Shown here: piece by piece, positions 48,611-56,322 of the stretch
How positions within the stretch are numbered: position 1 is the stretch's first letter
How the letters are laid out: each line of letters begins with the position of its first letter
Source of the DNA: Phycisphaerales bacterium
GTDB lineage: Bacteria; Planctomycetota; Phycisphaerae; Phycisphaerales; UBA1924
Assembly (NCBI GenBank): GCA_020847535.1
Contig: JADLBU010000104.1
Coordinates: 1 to 63,606, forward strand
DNA: 63,606 bases
Direction: 5' to 3'
The notes under the pieces: model-generated
Database searches by the model: none
Seen by the model: only the letters and a program-made list of their open reading frames with translations
Told to the model about the DNA's origin: nothing
Program-made: the position numbers and the translations under genes

Positions 48611-49474
48611 TCACGGCGCTCCGCACCGGCCCCCGCCGCAACAGGCGCCACCGCCGGGCATTCCGATCGCCATGACCTCATCCCCGATCCGCGCCACCGC
48701 CTCGAACATGTCCTTGGCGCTGGCGACCATTCCGGCACGCTGCGCGGGCGTCAGGGTGATGCCATCGATATTCACCTTGAACTGCGACCACAGCTCGCGC
48801 TGCCGCTCACCGTACGGATCCAGGTATCGCGTACCCGCCGCACCCGGCCGGACCCCCAGCGGCCCCGCGATCGCCTTGGCGATGTAACGGTTGCCGTTGT
48901 TGGCACCTTCCAGCACGTAGTGATGGCCCAAGAGCGCTGTCGGATCTCCGGCCGCCGACTTCTCGATCTTCTGCACGATCCCCATCGTCCCCGGCACGGG
49001 CTTCACCGATGCCGGATCCACCCCCAGGAACGCCAGGTCCTCGAGCAGGTACGGCTCCTGGAACTGCTCCTCACGCACCACCGCCGCGACCGCCGGAGAG
49101 CTCGCCATCGCCCGCTTGAGCGCCCCATCCAAAGCCCGATGCACCAGGAGCATCTGGCCCAAGTGCTTGGCGTACTGCTCACGGGTCGCCTTGCCGGTCA
49201 CCAACAGGTGCTGAAGCGCTGACTTCTCGGCCTTGGTGTGCAGCTCGGCGGTCGATTCACGAAGCTCGATCGCGATCCCGCCCGGCACTCCCCCACCGCC
49301 ACCGCCACCCCCACCATGCGGTCCAGCCCCGTGCGGATGACCTTGCCCGTGCGGGTGACCATGCCCATGCGGATGCCCGTGTGCATGCTCTGCGCCGACA
49401 CCCATACCCGCCGGTCCCCCACCACCCGCCGCTGTCGCGCCGTGGCTCATCTCAACCTTGCCGTTCCCGGGCAA
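48611..49474 (-). CDS. Heme oxygenase-like protein with His-rich N-terminus
   Basis: The product has 287 residues. The heme oxygenase fold starts at about residue 65: ELRESTAELHTKAEKSALQ carries the proximal-type His, and LLGHHYVLEGANNGNRYIAKAI contains the Gly-rich distal helix of bacterial enzymes. It would open heme to biliverdin, releasing iron. Residues 25-62 are a His/Gly-rich run with about eleven His, and the C-terminus has GGACCGGGRCG, both plausible metal-binding tails not usual in heme oxygenases. The start is either ATG at 49474 or at 49450. A small membrane protein gene and a Fur-box-like palindrome lie upstream. Confidence 0.8.
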   Translation of the reverse strand: MPGNGKVEMSHGATAAGGGGPAGMGVGAEHAHGHPHGHGHPHGQGHPHGAGPHGGGGGGGGGVPGGIAIELRESTAELHTKAEKSALQHLLVTGKATREQYAKHLGQMLLVHRALDGALKRAMASSPAVAAVVREEQFQEPYLLEDLAFLGVDPASVKPVPGTMGIVQKIEKSAAGDPTALLGHHYVLEGANNGNRYIAKAIAGPLGVRPGAAGTRYLDPYGERQRELWSQFKVNIDGITLTPAQRAGMVASAKDMFEAVARIGDEVMAIGMPGGGACCGGGRCGAP

Positions 49475-49534
49475 AGCGCCCGATTGATTGTCGTTCGGAA
49501 TTCACAGCCAGCATACCACCCCGACCCCCACACG

Positions 49535-49690
49535 TTACCGGGTCGCCGTCCACGCGAGCACCGCCGGGACGATCAGCCACAAGAGCCCCTTGATGAGGAA
49601 GAAGAAGAACGCCCCGGCCCCCAGCCTCCGCAGCCATGGCTTCTTCACCCAGCACCGCTGCGTTCCGGGCTCCGCTTCGTTGGTCATCAT
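49535..49690 (-). CDS. Small single-helix membrane protein, 51 aa
   Basis: ATG ATG at 49690/49687 opens a short frame with a single transmembrane helix (GAGAFFFFLIKGLLWLIVPAVLAW), preceded by a Lys/Arg/Trp-rich cytoplasmic part. GGAG lies five bases before the ATG. It is 60 bases upstream of the heme oxygenase-like gene in the same direction and directly behind the palindrome at 49709-49727, so the two are probably one iron-responsive transcript. No family is recognised; it may anchor or assist the heme enzyme. Confidence 0.65.
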   Translation of the reverse strand: MMTNEAEPGTQRCWVKKPWLRRLGAGAFFFFLIKGLLWLIVPAVLAWTATR

Positions 49691-49708
49691 CCAGACTCCG
49701 ATGGCTTT

Positions 49709-49727
49709 GTTGAGACTTAGTCTCAAC
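49709..49727 (-). promoter_or_regulatory. Fur-box-like perfect palindrome GTTGAGACTTAGTCTCAAC
   Basis: The 19-bp sequence is a perfect 9-1-9 palindrome. Its core TGAGACT-T-AGTCTCA has the 7-1-7 arrangement of Fur boxes (TGATAAT-N-ATTATCA). It ends 19 bases before the start of the small membrane protein gene that precedes the heme oxygenase-like gene, so iron repression is a sensible guess. Confidence 0.55.
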
Positions 49728-49829
49728 ACCCAAACTTAGGGTTGCCCGCACCCTGTCGTCAAGCCGCCGCGCGCCAGATTGCCACCTCACCAACGACCCG
49801 ACTCCCCGCCGGGCTTATCGTCTGGGCCT

Positions 49830-51215
49830 ATGTCCGATCCATTCCTCCAAGAAATGGCCTGGCGCGGGCTCATCCACCAGGCGACCCACGAGCCCGAGCT
49901 CGACAAGCACCTCTCGACCGGCCATCGCCGCGCCTACGTCGGCTTCGACCCGACCGCCAACTCCCTGACCATCGGCAACCTCATGGGCATCATGACCCTC
50001 CGCCGCTTCCAGGAGGCCGGGCACCAGCCCGTCGTAGTGATGGGCGGAGGGACCGGACTCATTGGAGATCCATCCGGCAAGTCCGCCGAGCGGATGCTGA
50101 TGACCAAGGAAACCGTCGATGGCAACGTGCAGTCCCAGCGCCGGATCTTCGAAGCGCTTCTGGATTTCTCCCCCGCGCGTTCCAACCGCGCCATGCTCGC
50201 CAACAACATCGACTGGCTCGGCAAGCTCTCCTACCTCGATGCCCTCCGCGACATCGGCAAGTTCTTCTCCGTCAACGCGATGATCCAGCGCGACTCGGTG
50301 CGCGACCGGCTCAACAACCGTGAGCAGGGGATCAGCTACACCGAGTTCAGCTACATGATCCTCCAGTCGTACGACTACTACCACCTCTGGAAGGAGCAGG
50401 GTGTCACGCTGCAGATGGGCGGCTCGGACCAGTGGGGCAACATCGTGAGTGGCGCTGACCTCATCAAGCGAGATCGGGATCAGAGCCGCGGACTTCAGTC
50501 CGCGGTCGGTGTGCCTCCGCACGGCACGCGACCGCCGGCTCAAGCCGGCGGCTCCGACCCCCACTCCGGACCGGATCAACCACTCGCGTTCGCCCTCACC
50601 TGGCCCCTGGTCACCAAATCCGATGGCACCAAGTTCGGCAAGACCGAATCCGGGGCGATCTGGCTGACCGCCGATCGCACCTCACCCTACGAGTACTACC
50701 AGTTCTGGCTCAACACGCCCGATGCCGATGCCGTCAAGTTCCTCAAGTTCTTCACGCTCCTGCCTCAGGGCAAGATCGCCGACCTCGAGGCCTCGCTCAC
50801 CACCGATCCCGCCGCTCGCCAGGCCCAGCGCACGCTCGCCCACGAGGCAACTTCGCTCCTCCACGGCAAGGCCGAGGCCGACAACGCCGAATCCGCCGCC
50901 AAGGCCCTCTTCAGCGGCGACATCGCCCACCTCCCCGAAGCCACGGTCCGCCAGGTGCTCGCCAACGTCCCCGCAAGCAAGCACGCCCGCTCCAGGCTCG
51001 ACGGCGCGGGCATCCCGATCCTCGACCTGCTCATCGACACCAAGCTCGCCTCATCGAAGCGCGAGGCCCGCGAGTTCCTGTCGTCGGGAAGCGTGGCGAT
51101 CAACGGAAGGAAGGCGGGCGTCGATGAGTCGGTGAAGACCACCGACCTGATGCACGGCCGGCTGCTGGCGATCCGGCGCGGGAAGAAGAACTGGCATCTG
51201 ACGGAGTGGGAGTAG
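49830..51215 (+). CDS. tyrS: Tyrosyl-tRNA synthetase with an in-frame REP insertion
   Basis: TyrRS joins tyrosine to tRNA-Tyr. The 461-residue chain has the class I signature as LTIGNLMGI (a TIGN variant of HIGH), GGGTGLIGDPSGK, and QMGGSDQWGNIVSG of the tyrosine and tRNA site. The KMSKS-type loop is TKSDGTKFGKTES, and a C-terminal S4 RNA-binding domain ends with ASSKREAREFL. Between SGADLIKR and LAFALTWPL, where relatives have a few residues, about 37 extra residues (including RPPAQAGGSD) are encoded by two palindromes at 50486-50551. The ATG at 49830 fits the family; an earlier in-frame ATG adds a Pro-rich lead. Confidence 0.9.
   Translation: MSDPFLQEMAWRGLIHQATHEPELDKHLSTGHRRAYVGFDPTANSLTIGNLMGIMTLRRFQEAGHQPVVVMGGGTGLIGDPSGKSAERMLMTKETVDGNVQSQRRIFEALLDFSPARSNRAMLANNIDWLGKLSYLDALRDIGKFFSVNAMIQRDSVRDRLNNREQGISYTEFSYMILQSYDYYHLWKEQGVTLQMGGSDQWGNIVSGADLIKRDRDQSRGLQSAVGVPPHGTRPPAQAGGSDPHSGPDQPLAFALTWPLVTKSDGTKFGKTESGAIWLTADRTSPYEYYQFWLNTPDADAVKFLKFFTLLPQGKIADLEASLTTDPAARQAQRTLAHEATSLLHGKAEADNAESAAKALFSGDIAHLPEATVRQVLANVPASKHARSRLDGAGIPILDLLIDTKLASSKREAREFLSSGSVAINGRKAGVDESVKTTDLMHGRLLAIRRGKKNWHLTEWE
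50486..50551. repeat. Pair of REP-like palindromes inside tyrS
   Basis: The first has arms CCGCGGACT/AGTCCGCGG around TC (50486-50505), the second CCGCCGGCT/AGCCGGCGG around CA (50532-50551), 26 bases apart. Both have 9-bp perfect stems and 2-nt loops. The second repeats the class at 343-370, including the flanking GA and CTCCGA. They are translated as extra residues in a TyrRS loop. Confidence 0.75.
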
Positions 51216-51221
51216 CGCTGT

Positions 51222-51256
51222 ACCGTGCCACCGATGTCTGCTTTGAGACATCGGTG
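51222..51256. repeat. REP hairpin upstream of the RAYT gene
   Basis: The arms CACCGATGTCT and AGACATCGGTG form an 11-bp stem around a 6-nt loop, just after the tyrS stop. With the outer ACCGTGC it is the left half of a 19-bp inverted repeat that closes at 51937. Confidence 0.7.
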
Positions 51257-51300
51257 CGACTTTGCATCCCTCAAAGCGTCGTTTCGCATACGCTGCGGGC

Positions 51301-51885
51301 GTGGATCAACACTCCCCCATTCGCAAGCGGATGAAGCGCTGGGAGTTAGACGGCGCGGTGAGATTTATCACGTTCTCGTGCCAGCGCCGATTGCCGCTGT
51401 TTTCGAATCCGCTGATTGCACAAGAGTTCGCACGGGCGTTGATCGCGACTCGGAATCGGCACGGCATGCACCTGTTCGCCTGGGTCGTCATGCCAGAGCA
51501 CGTCCACCTGCTTGTGCGGCCCAGAGAACGAGCCCCGCTGGGGCCGGCACTCCTGAGTCTCAAGATGGCGATTTCCAAGCGGGTGATCCCTCGATGGCTG
51601 GAGTTGCGAGCACCGATTCTCGCCCGTATCGACGATGGCCATGGCAACCCGCGGTTCTGGCAGAAGGGAGGCGGGTTTGATCGCAACGTCCGGAGCGATG
51701 ATGAGTTCTGCCGTGAGGTTCGCTACATTCATCTCAATCCTGTCGAGCGCGGATTGGTAGAAAAGCCCGAGCATTGGAGGTGGTCGAGTGTTCGATGGTG
51801 GATGGGCCACCGAGACGGTGAAGTTGAGTGCGATCCGCCCCCAGGGAGACCGGAGTCTTGGGTGAACTGGGGAGGATTCATGTGA
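51301..51885 (+). CDS. REP-associated tyrosine transposase (RAYT, Y1-Tnp-like)
   Basis: This 194-residue protein has the HUH/Y1 nuclease fold: FITFSCQRRLPLF, then VVMPEHVHLLV with the His-x-His metal pair, and YIHLNPVERGLV with the catalytic Tyr. WRWSSVRWWMG near the end is a RAYT feature. RAYTs cut and join REP hairpins. The GTG at 51301 is the most likely start; the ATG at 51331 is possible and the TTG at 51262 lies within the hairpin. Hairpins of one design lie on both sides, so it is probably the active copy for one REP class. Confidence 0.85.
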   Translation: MDQHSPIRKRMKRWELDGAVRFITFSCQRRLPLFSNPLIAQEFARALIATRNRHGMHLFAWVVMPEHVHLLVRPRERAPLGPALLSLKMAISKRVIPRWLELRAPILARIDDGHGNPRFWQKGGGFDRNVRSDDEFCREVRYIHLNPVERGLVEKPEHWRWSSVRWWMGHRDGEVECDPPPGRPESWVNWGGFM

Positions 51886-51902
51886 AAGACGCGGAACCAA
51901 GA

Positions 51903-51973
51903 CACCGAAGTCTCAGGGCAGACTTCGGTGGCACGGTCGGTCGCACGGTCGGTCGCGTCAACTTCGGTGCCAC
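51903..51973. repeat. REP hairpin and direct repeats downstream of the RAYT gene
   Basis: CACCGAAGTCT and AGACTTCGGTG form an 11-bp stem with a 6-nt loop (51903-51930), the same plan as the upstream hairpin. GCACGGTCGGTC is then repeated in tandem, and ACTTCGGTGCCAC (51961-51973) is a third half-arm. CAGACTTCGGTGGCACGGT (51919-51937) is the reverse complement, with one change, of 51222-51240. Confidence 0.7.
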
Positions 51974-52071
51974 CCGCCGATCATTGATTCACGAGCGTTG
52001 AAGGAAGAGTAGATCAGAAGCCCTCACCGCCTCGCAAAGCCTCGGCACCTCTCCCAATGGGAGATGAAGGG

Positions 52072-52102
52072 AAAAAAACAAGGCCCACCTTTCGGCGGGC
52101 CT
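52072..52102 (-). terminator. Intrinsic terminator of the pseudopilin gene
   Basis: On the minus strand the stem AGGCCCGCC / GGTGGGCCT with a GAAA tetraloop is followed by TTGTTTTTTT. It lies about 60 bases after the pseudopilin stop codon, with the T-run in the plus-strand bases 52072-52080. Confidence 0.85.
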
Positions 52103-52163
52103 CGTGTCATTCACAGGATCCTCACGCGGCAAACCGCGTGCAAGGAGATCTCACAGCCTGGAA

Positions 52164-53180
52164 TCAGTCGTAGAAGGCGGTGAGGGTGCCGGCCGAGTCC
52201 TTGACTTCAGACCACGGACGGATGTAGGCGTTGTTGTTGTCGTTGTTGGTGCCCTTCATGTCGTCATCCGAGCCCTTGGCGCGGTCGGTGTCCTTCTCGT
52301 TGACGAAGATGTTGTCGGGCTGGGTCTTCACACCGGCCGTGAGCTTGCTGAAGGTGTAGGTCAGGCCTTCGGGCTCGGGCTTGGTCGCGAAGTCGACGTG
52401 GTTGTCGTTGAAGCCGACGTTGCCTTCCCAGGTCGTGCGGCCGCCGTGGATCAAGAGGGTCTGGGAGTTGGTGCCCAGGGGAGTCTTGCCGGTCGTGGTG
52501 TCGGCGGTGTCGGTGTCCTTGAGCTTCCAGGAGATCTGGTCCTGGGAACCCTGGGCCTCGTACACCGGGCCGCGGTTGCCGAGGACGACTTCCGTGGCGT
52601 TGAAGGTGTTGCTCCAGCGCGAAGAGCGCTTGCCGAAGGGGGGGCTGATCGCGTACGAGGTGCCGCCGCCGTTGGGATCGTCAGACTTGCCGGTGGCGCC
52701 GACATCCTTGCCGCCGTTCTTGCTGTCGGTCCAGTAGGCCTTGAAGTCCGGATCCCACAGCGCGAGGCTGGGATCGCTGGAGTTGGCAGCGCCCTTGGGG
52801 GCGTTGAACTGATAGGCCGTGTAGGGGGTCTGGGACCCGTTGGCCTCGGCGGGGCTGACCAGGAGGTCAACCGGGATGAAGCCGTTGTAGACCATCACCG
52901 ACAGGATGTGCCGGGGAAGAATCTTCTTGTACTCGTTGGGGGTCGGGGAGCTGACGGTGTTGTTGGCCTTGTCGAGGCGATCGGGGCGGGGGTAGTCTTC
53001 GCTGTTGTTCTGAGCCCAGACAACGAAGCCCTGCATGACGCCGCGGACCTGGCTGGAGTCCTTGACCTGCCGGGCCGTCGCACGGGCCTTGCCCAGCGCC
53101 GGGAGCAGGATGCCGATCAGCAGCGCGATGATCGCGATGACGACCAGCAGCTCGATGAGCGTAAAGCCTTTCTTCTTCAT
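52164..53180 (-). CDS. Type II secretion pseudopilin-like protein (GFTLIELLVV)
   Basis: The 338-residue protein starts MKKKGFTLIELLVVIAII, the prepilin signal; cleavage would follow Gly5 with Phe methylated and Glu10 retained. A hydrophobic helix leads to a globular beta domain with Asn/Asp-rich loops, including FNDNHVDF near the C-terminus, as in planctomycete pseudopilins with an H-x9-DG-like end. The family builds pseudopili for secretion, and dozens of paralogs per genome are normal in this phylum. AAGGAG eight bases before the ATG at 53180 confirms the start, and a perfect terminator follows the gene. The body is of moderate codon bias, suggesting high expression. Confidence 0.9.
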   Translation of the reverse strand: MKKKGFTLIELLVVIAIIALLIGILLPALGKARATARQVKDSSQVRGVMQGFVVWAQNNSEDYPRPDRLDKANNTVSSPTPNEYKKILPRHILSVMVYNGFIPVDLLVSPAEANGSQTPYTAYQFNAPKGAANSSDPSLALWDPDFKAYWTDSKNGGKDVGATGKSDDPNGGGTSYAISPPFGKRSSRWSNTFNATEVVLGNRGPVYEAQGSQDQISWKLKDTDTADTTTGKTPLGTNSQTLLIHGGRTTWEGNVGFNDNHVDFATKPEPEGLTYTFSKLTAGVKTQPDNIFVNEKDTDRAKGSDDDMKGTNNDNNNAYIRPWSEVKDSAGTLTAFYD

Positions 53181-53931
53181 GGAATTGACTCCTTGGAGTC
53201 GTGCCCCGGATGCAGCTGGTCCAACGGGCAACCGGCTGATTCGAGGACTTGTGCCCGCACACTGGTGGTCAGGCGGCGCGGGCGGGGGCCTGTGATGACC
53301 GATCGCTCCATTGACCCAGCCCTCTGTCCCCCAGTTCGCACGCGTCATTCAACGCTTGCAAACCGGCCTCGAGAGAACCCTTCGGGTTGCCGGGCTTGAG
53401 CAAGCACCCGGCGATCTGCCGATTGCCGACGGTTGGTTCGCCGGCCGGATGCGGTATGCACACGCCTCGGCGATCGGTCATCAATGTGATCACCGCACGC
53501 GGCAGGCCGCATCTCCAGGTTGTCGGCAGGCTGGTGCCTCCCCGGTATTCGGGTGGGCATCAACGGAGCGGCCCGTCAGAGGCCGCGATCAGAGCATGTG
53601 TCCCCAATTCAGAGGTCGGCCATTGCCGTCTCGGTGGGGGGCATCCCCGGTTCCAGGAGCCCATGCCTGCCATGCACCCTCGCGGATGCACTCAAAGAGT
53701 ACCCGCAAAGCTATTCGTCCGTCAAGGCCGGTTGTTCCCGGCGCAGGGCGAAACCTTAAGAAAATCGGTCACCGGGAGCTCGGGGTTGGGCGAAGTAGGC
53801 GGAATACCCCCTGGGGAGGGGCAGTGGGGTGTGGGGAGTGGGGTGGAAGGCAGGAAAGACATCAAGCCTCGACACTTTGGCTCGCGCGGATACCATTCCG
53901 CCCGTCGGGTACGATCTTGTTGGGTTTTCTT
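53181..53931. other. 750-bp stretch without recognised genes
   Basis: This lies between the pseudopilin start and tRNA-Gln. Next to the pseudopilin gene the 14-bp palindrome GACTCCTTGGAGTC (53187-53200) overlaps its ribosome-binding site. A GC-rich tract with G-runs lies near 53816-53860. Longer reading frames exist but lack motifs and ribosome-binding sites, and I support none. The pseudopilin promoter should be here. Confidence 0.4.
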
Positions 53932-54002
53932 TGGGGATTGGTGTAACGGTAGCACCGCTGACTCTGGATCAGCTAGTCTAGGTTCGAATCCTAGATCCCC
54001 AG
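53932..54002 (+). tRNA. tRNA-Gln (anticodon CTG)
   Basis: The acceptor TGGGGAT pairs with ATCCCCA, and the anticodon stem GCTGA/TCAGC holds the loop CTCTGGA with anticodon CTG. T-arm GGTTCGAATCC is regular. CCA is not encoded. Confidence 0.93.
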
Positions 54003-54131
54003 TTTTCCCCCCTGTATGTCGGGTAGTTCTCTCGAAGGGGCGATGAGCCGCTCTGCGGTGATCTCGTTGTCGCGGCGGGTGTACACGCGTCGGGGATGCG
54101 CGATGCTTGCGGCGACTGGCGACGGACGGCT

Positions 54132-54167
54132 CCAAAAACGCAACACCCCGCGATTGCTCGCGGGGTG
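54132..54167 (-). terminator. Intrinsic terminator after tRNA-Glu
   Basis: On the minus strand CACCCCGCG and CGCGGGGTG form a 9-bp stem with a 6-nt loop, followed by TTGCGTTTTTGG. It lies just downstream of the tRNA-Glu transcript. Confidence 0.8.
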
Positions 54168-54173
54168 CGCCAG

Positions 54174-54248
54174 TGACCCCAATGGGATTCGAACCCATGT
54201 TTCCAGGATGAGAACCTGGCGTCCTGGACCAGGCTAGACGATGGGGCC
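54174..54248 (-). tRNA. tRNA-Glu (anticodon CTC)
   Basis: Minus-strand acceptor GGCCCCA pairs with TGGGGTC, and the anticodon stem CCAGG/CCTGG holds TTCTCAT with anticodon CTC. The T-arm GGGTTCGAATCCC is regular. The encoded 3' end stops before CCA. Confidence 0.93.
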
Positions 54249-54376
54249 AGCAAAAAAGCCCAGGTTCTCAGCAGGGACGATAGCAACGCGGAGGCGATCG
54301 TCAAATCAACGAATACCCCACACCCGGTTCAGGGGTGGCGGCCGCGATCGGCAGATTGAAAATTGTCAAACGGAAC

Positions 54377-54685
54377 TCAGGCGGTGACAGCACCGGCGAG
54401 CATCTGGCGACGCATCTGGGCCAAGGCGTACACCGCGGCCTCGGCCTCACCCTGCCCCACCACTGCGCCGCACGGATCACCCGAGGGGCTGCGCCACTCG
54501 GCCCGGTGGCACGCGAACAACTGGACGTGCCGGAGCGTCAGCTCGATGCCGATCTCGGCGAACTCGCGTTGGACGCGTGCCGGCCGCGGAAAGCAGCGGC
54601 CATCAGCCAGGTAGTCGCAGTCGGTGCTGTCGAGCGCCGACCAACCCGTGGCGTACAGCTCATCGATCGCGAAGTCCAACCCCAT
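54377..54685 (-). CDS. Conserved-looking hypothetical protein, 102 aa
   Basis: The sequence begins MGLDFAIDELYATGWSALDST, with an acidic, aromatic-rich N-terminus followed by CFPRPARVQREFAEIGIEL and a hydrophobic VQLFACHRAEW strand. A Gln/Ala/Glu-rich helix ends it (GEAEAAVYALAQMRRQM). AAAGGA about eight bases before the ATG at 54685 supports translation. I do not recognise a family. It sits between tRNA-Glu and the CPBP protease gene, all on the minus strand, and codon use matches its neighbours. Confidence 0.55.
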   Translation of the reverse strand: MGLDFAIDELYATGWSALDSTDCDYLADGRCFPRPARVQREFAEIGIELTLRHVQLFACHRAEWRSPSGDPCGAVVGQGEAEAAVYALAQMRRQMLAGAVTA

Positions 54686-54888
54686 TGGGCCCGTCCTTTC
54701 ACGATCCACTGAAGGTGGACCGCTCACCCAGCAAACCCCGACACGAGCACCCTGCGCCACCCACGCTCCCTCGTCATCCATGCACGCCCGCGTGCGAGAG
54801 CGGGATCATTATACGGCCAACTCGCCCTCCAGTGAAGACATCTTCGCAGACCCCCACCAACCCAACATTCCCCCACGTCTGGTATCGG

Positions 54889-55731
54889 TTATCCATCGGC
54901 GTTGCTTGTGGGTATGACGACCAGGGCAACCACGTCGTAGAGGGCGTGGACAGCGACCGCCAGACCGAAGCCCCGGAATATGAAAACCCCCGACAGATAC
55001 AGCCCGGCGACCATGCAGTAGGCCGCCAAGCCCCAATTGACACCCCCGGGGGTCCAGATATCGTGATACGTGGCAAAGGCCGCCGAGGCCAGGATCGCCG
55101 CCAGGCAATACCCCACCCGGTTTGGAAGTCGCAACAGGTCCACGAGGACCGAGTGCAGGGCGGCGATCGCGATCAGGCGGAAGAGCAGCTCTTCATAGAT
55201 CCCGGCCCCGATCGACAGCGTGAGTCGGGCCTGCCACGAGAGAACACCCACCCCCCCGTCCATGGCAAGCAGTCCGCTTTCGTTGAGCCCGCGGCCGGCG
55301 TGGCTGCTGAACAGGAGCCCCAGGACCAATAGCGGGAGCGTCCAGGCGATCGCCTCGGCGAGCATGCCAATCAGCACCTGCCAGGAGATCTTCCAGCGGT
55401 CCTTCTCGAGGGTGTGCCAGATGACCAGGACGGTGGCGAGCGTGATGCCGGGCAGGTGCAGCGAGAAGGCGCCGAAGTGCTCGAAGAAGACGCGGAGCAG
55501 GCGCCGGGCGCTGACATCGATCCCCGAGGAGACACCCGAGAGAAACAAGATCGAGCCGACCTCGTAGATGACGATCAGCGGAGTCAGGAACGCCAGGATG
55601 TGCAACGGACGCGTCGAGAGGAAGAGGTATCGCGCGTGCCCGGCGAGCGAATGACCCATGCGCCGGCTGGAGCGTCGGGTGCGTTCTTCCGGCACTGTGG
55701 TGTGGCTCCGAACGGCCCGCCGCATATGCAC
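54889..55731 (-). CDS. CPBP-family intramembrane metalloprotease
   Basis: This 280-residue integral membrane protein has about seven helices. The CPBP motifs are in order: EELLFRLIAIAALHS with the Glu-Glu-x-x-x-Arg zinc-binding core, FATYHDIWT with His, and HALYDVVALVV with His and Asp. CPBP (Abi) proteases cut prenylated or signal-like substrates, and some serve in immunity or bacteriocin processing. The start is uncertain between the ATG at 55731 and the one six bases later. The gene stands alone, with about 66 bases between its start and the end of rpsT, which is on the same strand. Confidence 0.85.
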   Translation of the reverse strand: MHMRRAVRSHTTVPEERTRRSSRRMGHSLAGHARYLFLSTRPLHILAFLTPLIVIYEVGSILFLSGVSSGIDVSARRLLRVFFEHFGAFSLHLPGITLATVLVIWHTLEKDRWKISWQVLIGMLAEAIAWTLPLLVLGLLFSSHAGRGLNESGLLAMDGGVGVLSWQARLTLSIGAGIYEELLFRLIAIAALHSVLVDLLRLPNRVGYCLAAILASAAFATYHDIWTPGGVNWGLAAYCMVAGLYLSGVFIFRGFGLAVAVHALYDVVALVVIPTSNADG

Positions 55732-55797
55732 AGGATAACGGTGCGGGGCGCGTAGGCGATCAGCTTCGCCGAATGCACGGTTCGAATGGCGCTTGGA

Positions 55798-56106
55798 TTA
55801 CTTGGCCTTGGAGCGAGCGGCCGGGGCGGGGGCGGACTTGCCCGAGGCCTTGGCGACCAGCTTGGCGTTCAGGCGGCTCTTGCGGCGCGAGGCCTGGTTC
55901 TTGTGGATGGTGCCGTGCTGTGCGGAGCGGTCGATGACCTTCTGGACCTTCACGAAGGCGGCCTTGGCCTCATCGGCGCTGCCGGTGGCGAGCTTGGCGT
56001 CGAAATCCTTGATCGCATCGCGCATCGAGCGGAGGCGCCAGCGGTTGAGGGCGCGCTGCTTGGTATTCTGACGGACACGCTTGCGAGCGGACGACGAGTG
56101 GGCCAT
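55798..56106 (-). CDS. rpsT: 30S ribosomal protein S20
   Basis: The product is 102 residues. It begins MAHSSSARKRVRQNTKQRALN and continues with RLRSMRDAIKDFDAKL, then QKVIDRSAQHGTIHKNQASRRKSRL, which is the S20 family motif cut here into parts. The C-terminal tail is Ala/Lys-rich. S20 is one of the first proteins to bind 16S rRNA. CAGGAA a few bases before the ATG is the likely ribosome-binding site. It is on the minus strand, transcribed towards the CPBP gene. Confidence 0.93.
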   Translation of the reverse strand: MAHSSSARKRVRQNTKQRALNRWRLRSMRDAIKDFDAKLATGSADEAKAAFVKVQKVIDRSAQHGTIHKNQASRRKSRLNAKLVAKASGKSAPAPAARSKAK

Positions 56107-56322
56107 TCGATTCCTGCTTCCCTGGTATAAACCCGATCCGGCGATCTGCCGGGCCTCAATGATTCGGGGGCGGTCTGCAGGAATCAAGCCCCTCGACGGC
56201 CTGAACGGGGTGACGTGGGGGTTGTCGGGGTTGTGGGGGTTGTGGGGGTGATGAATACCCTCCAAGAACCCCAAAGACTTGCCGCTGTCCGGTGTGCGGC
56301 TTACCCTCACTGTTCGACTGAA

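Noticed and set aside
53311..53946. A 211-codon frame before tRNA-Gln
   Set aside because: It is composed of Arg/Pro/Gly/His-rich sequence, runs into the tRNA and lacks any conserved motif.
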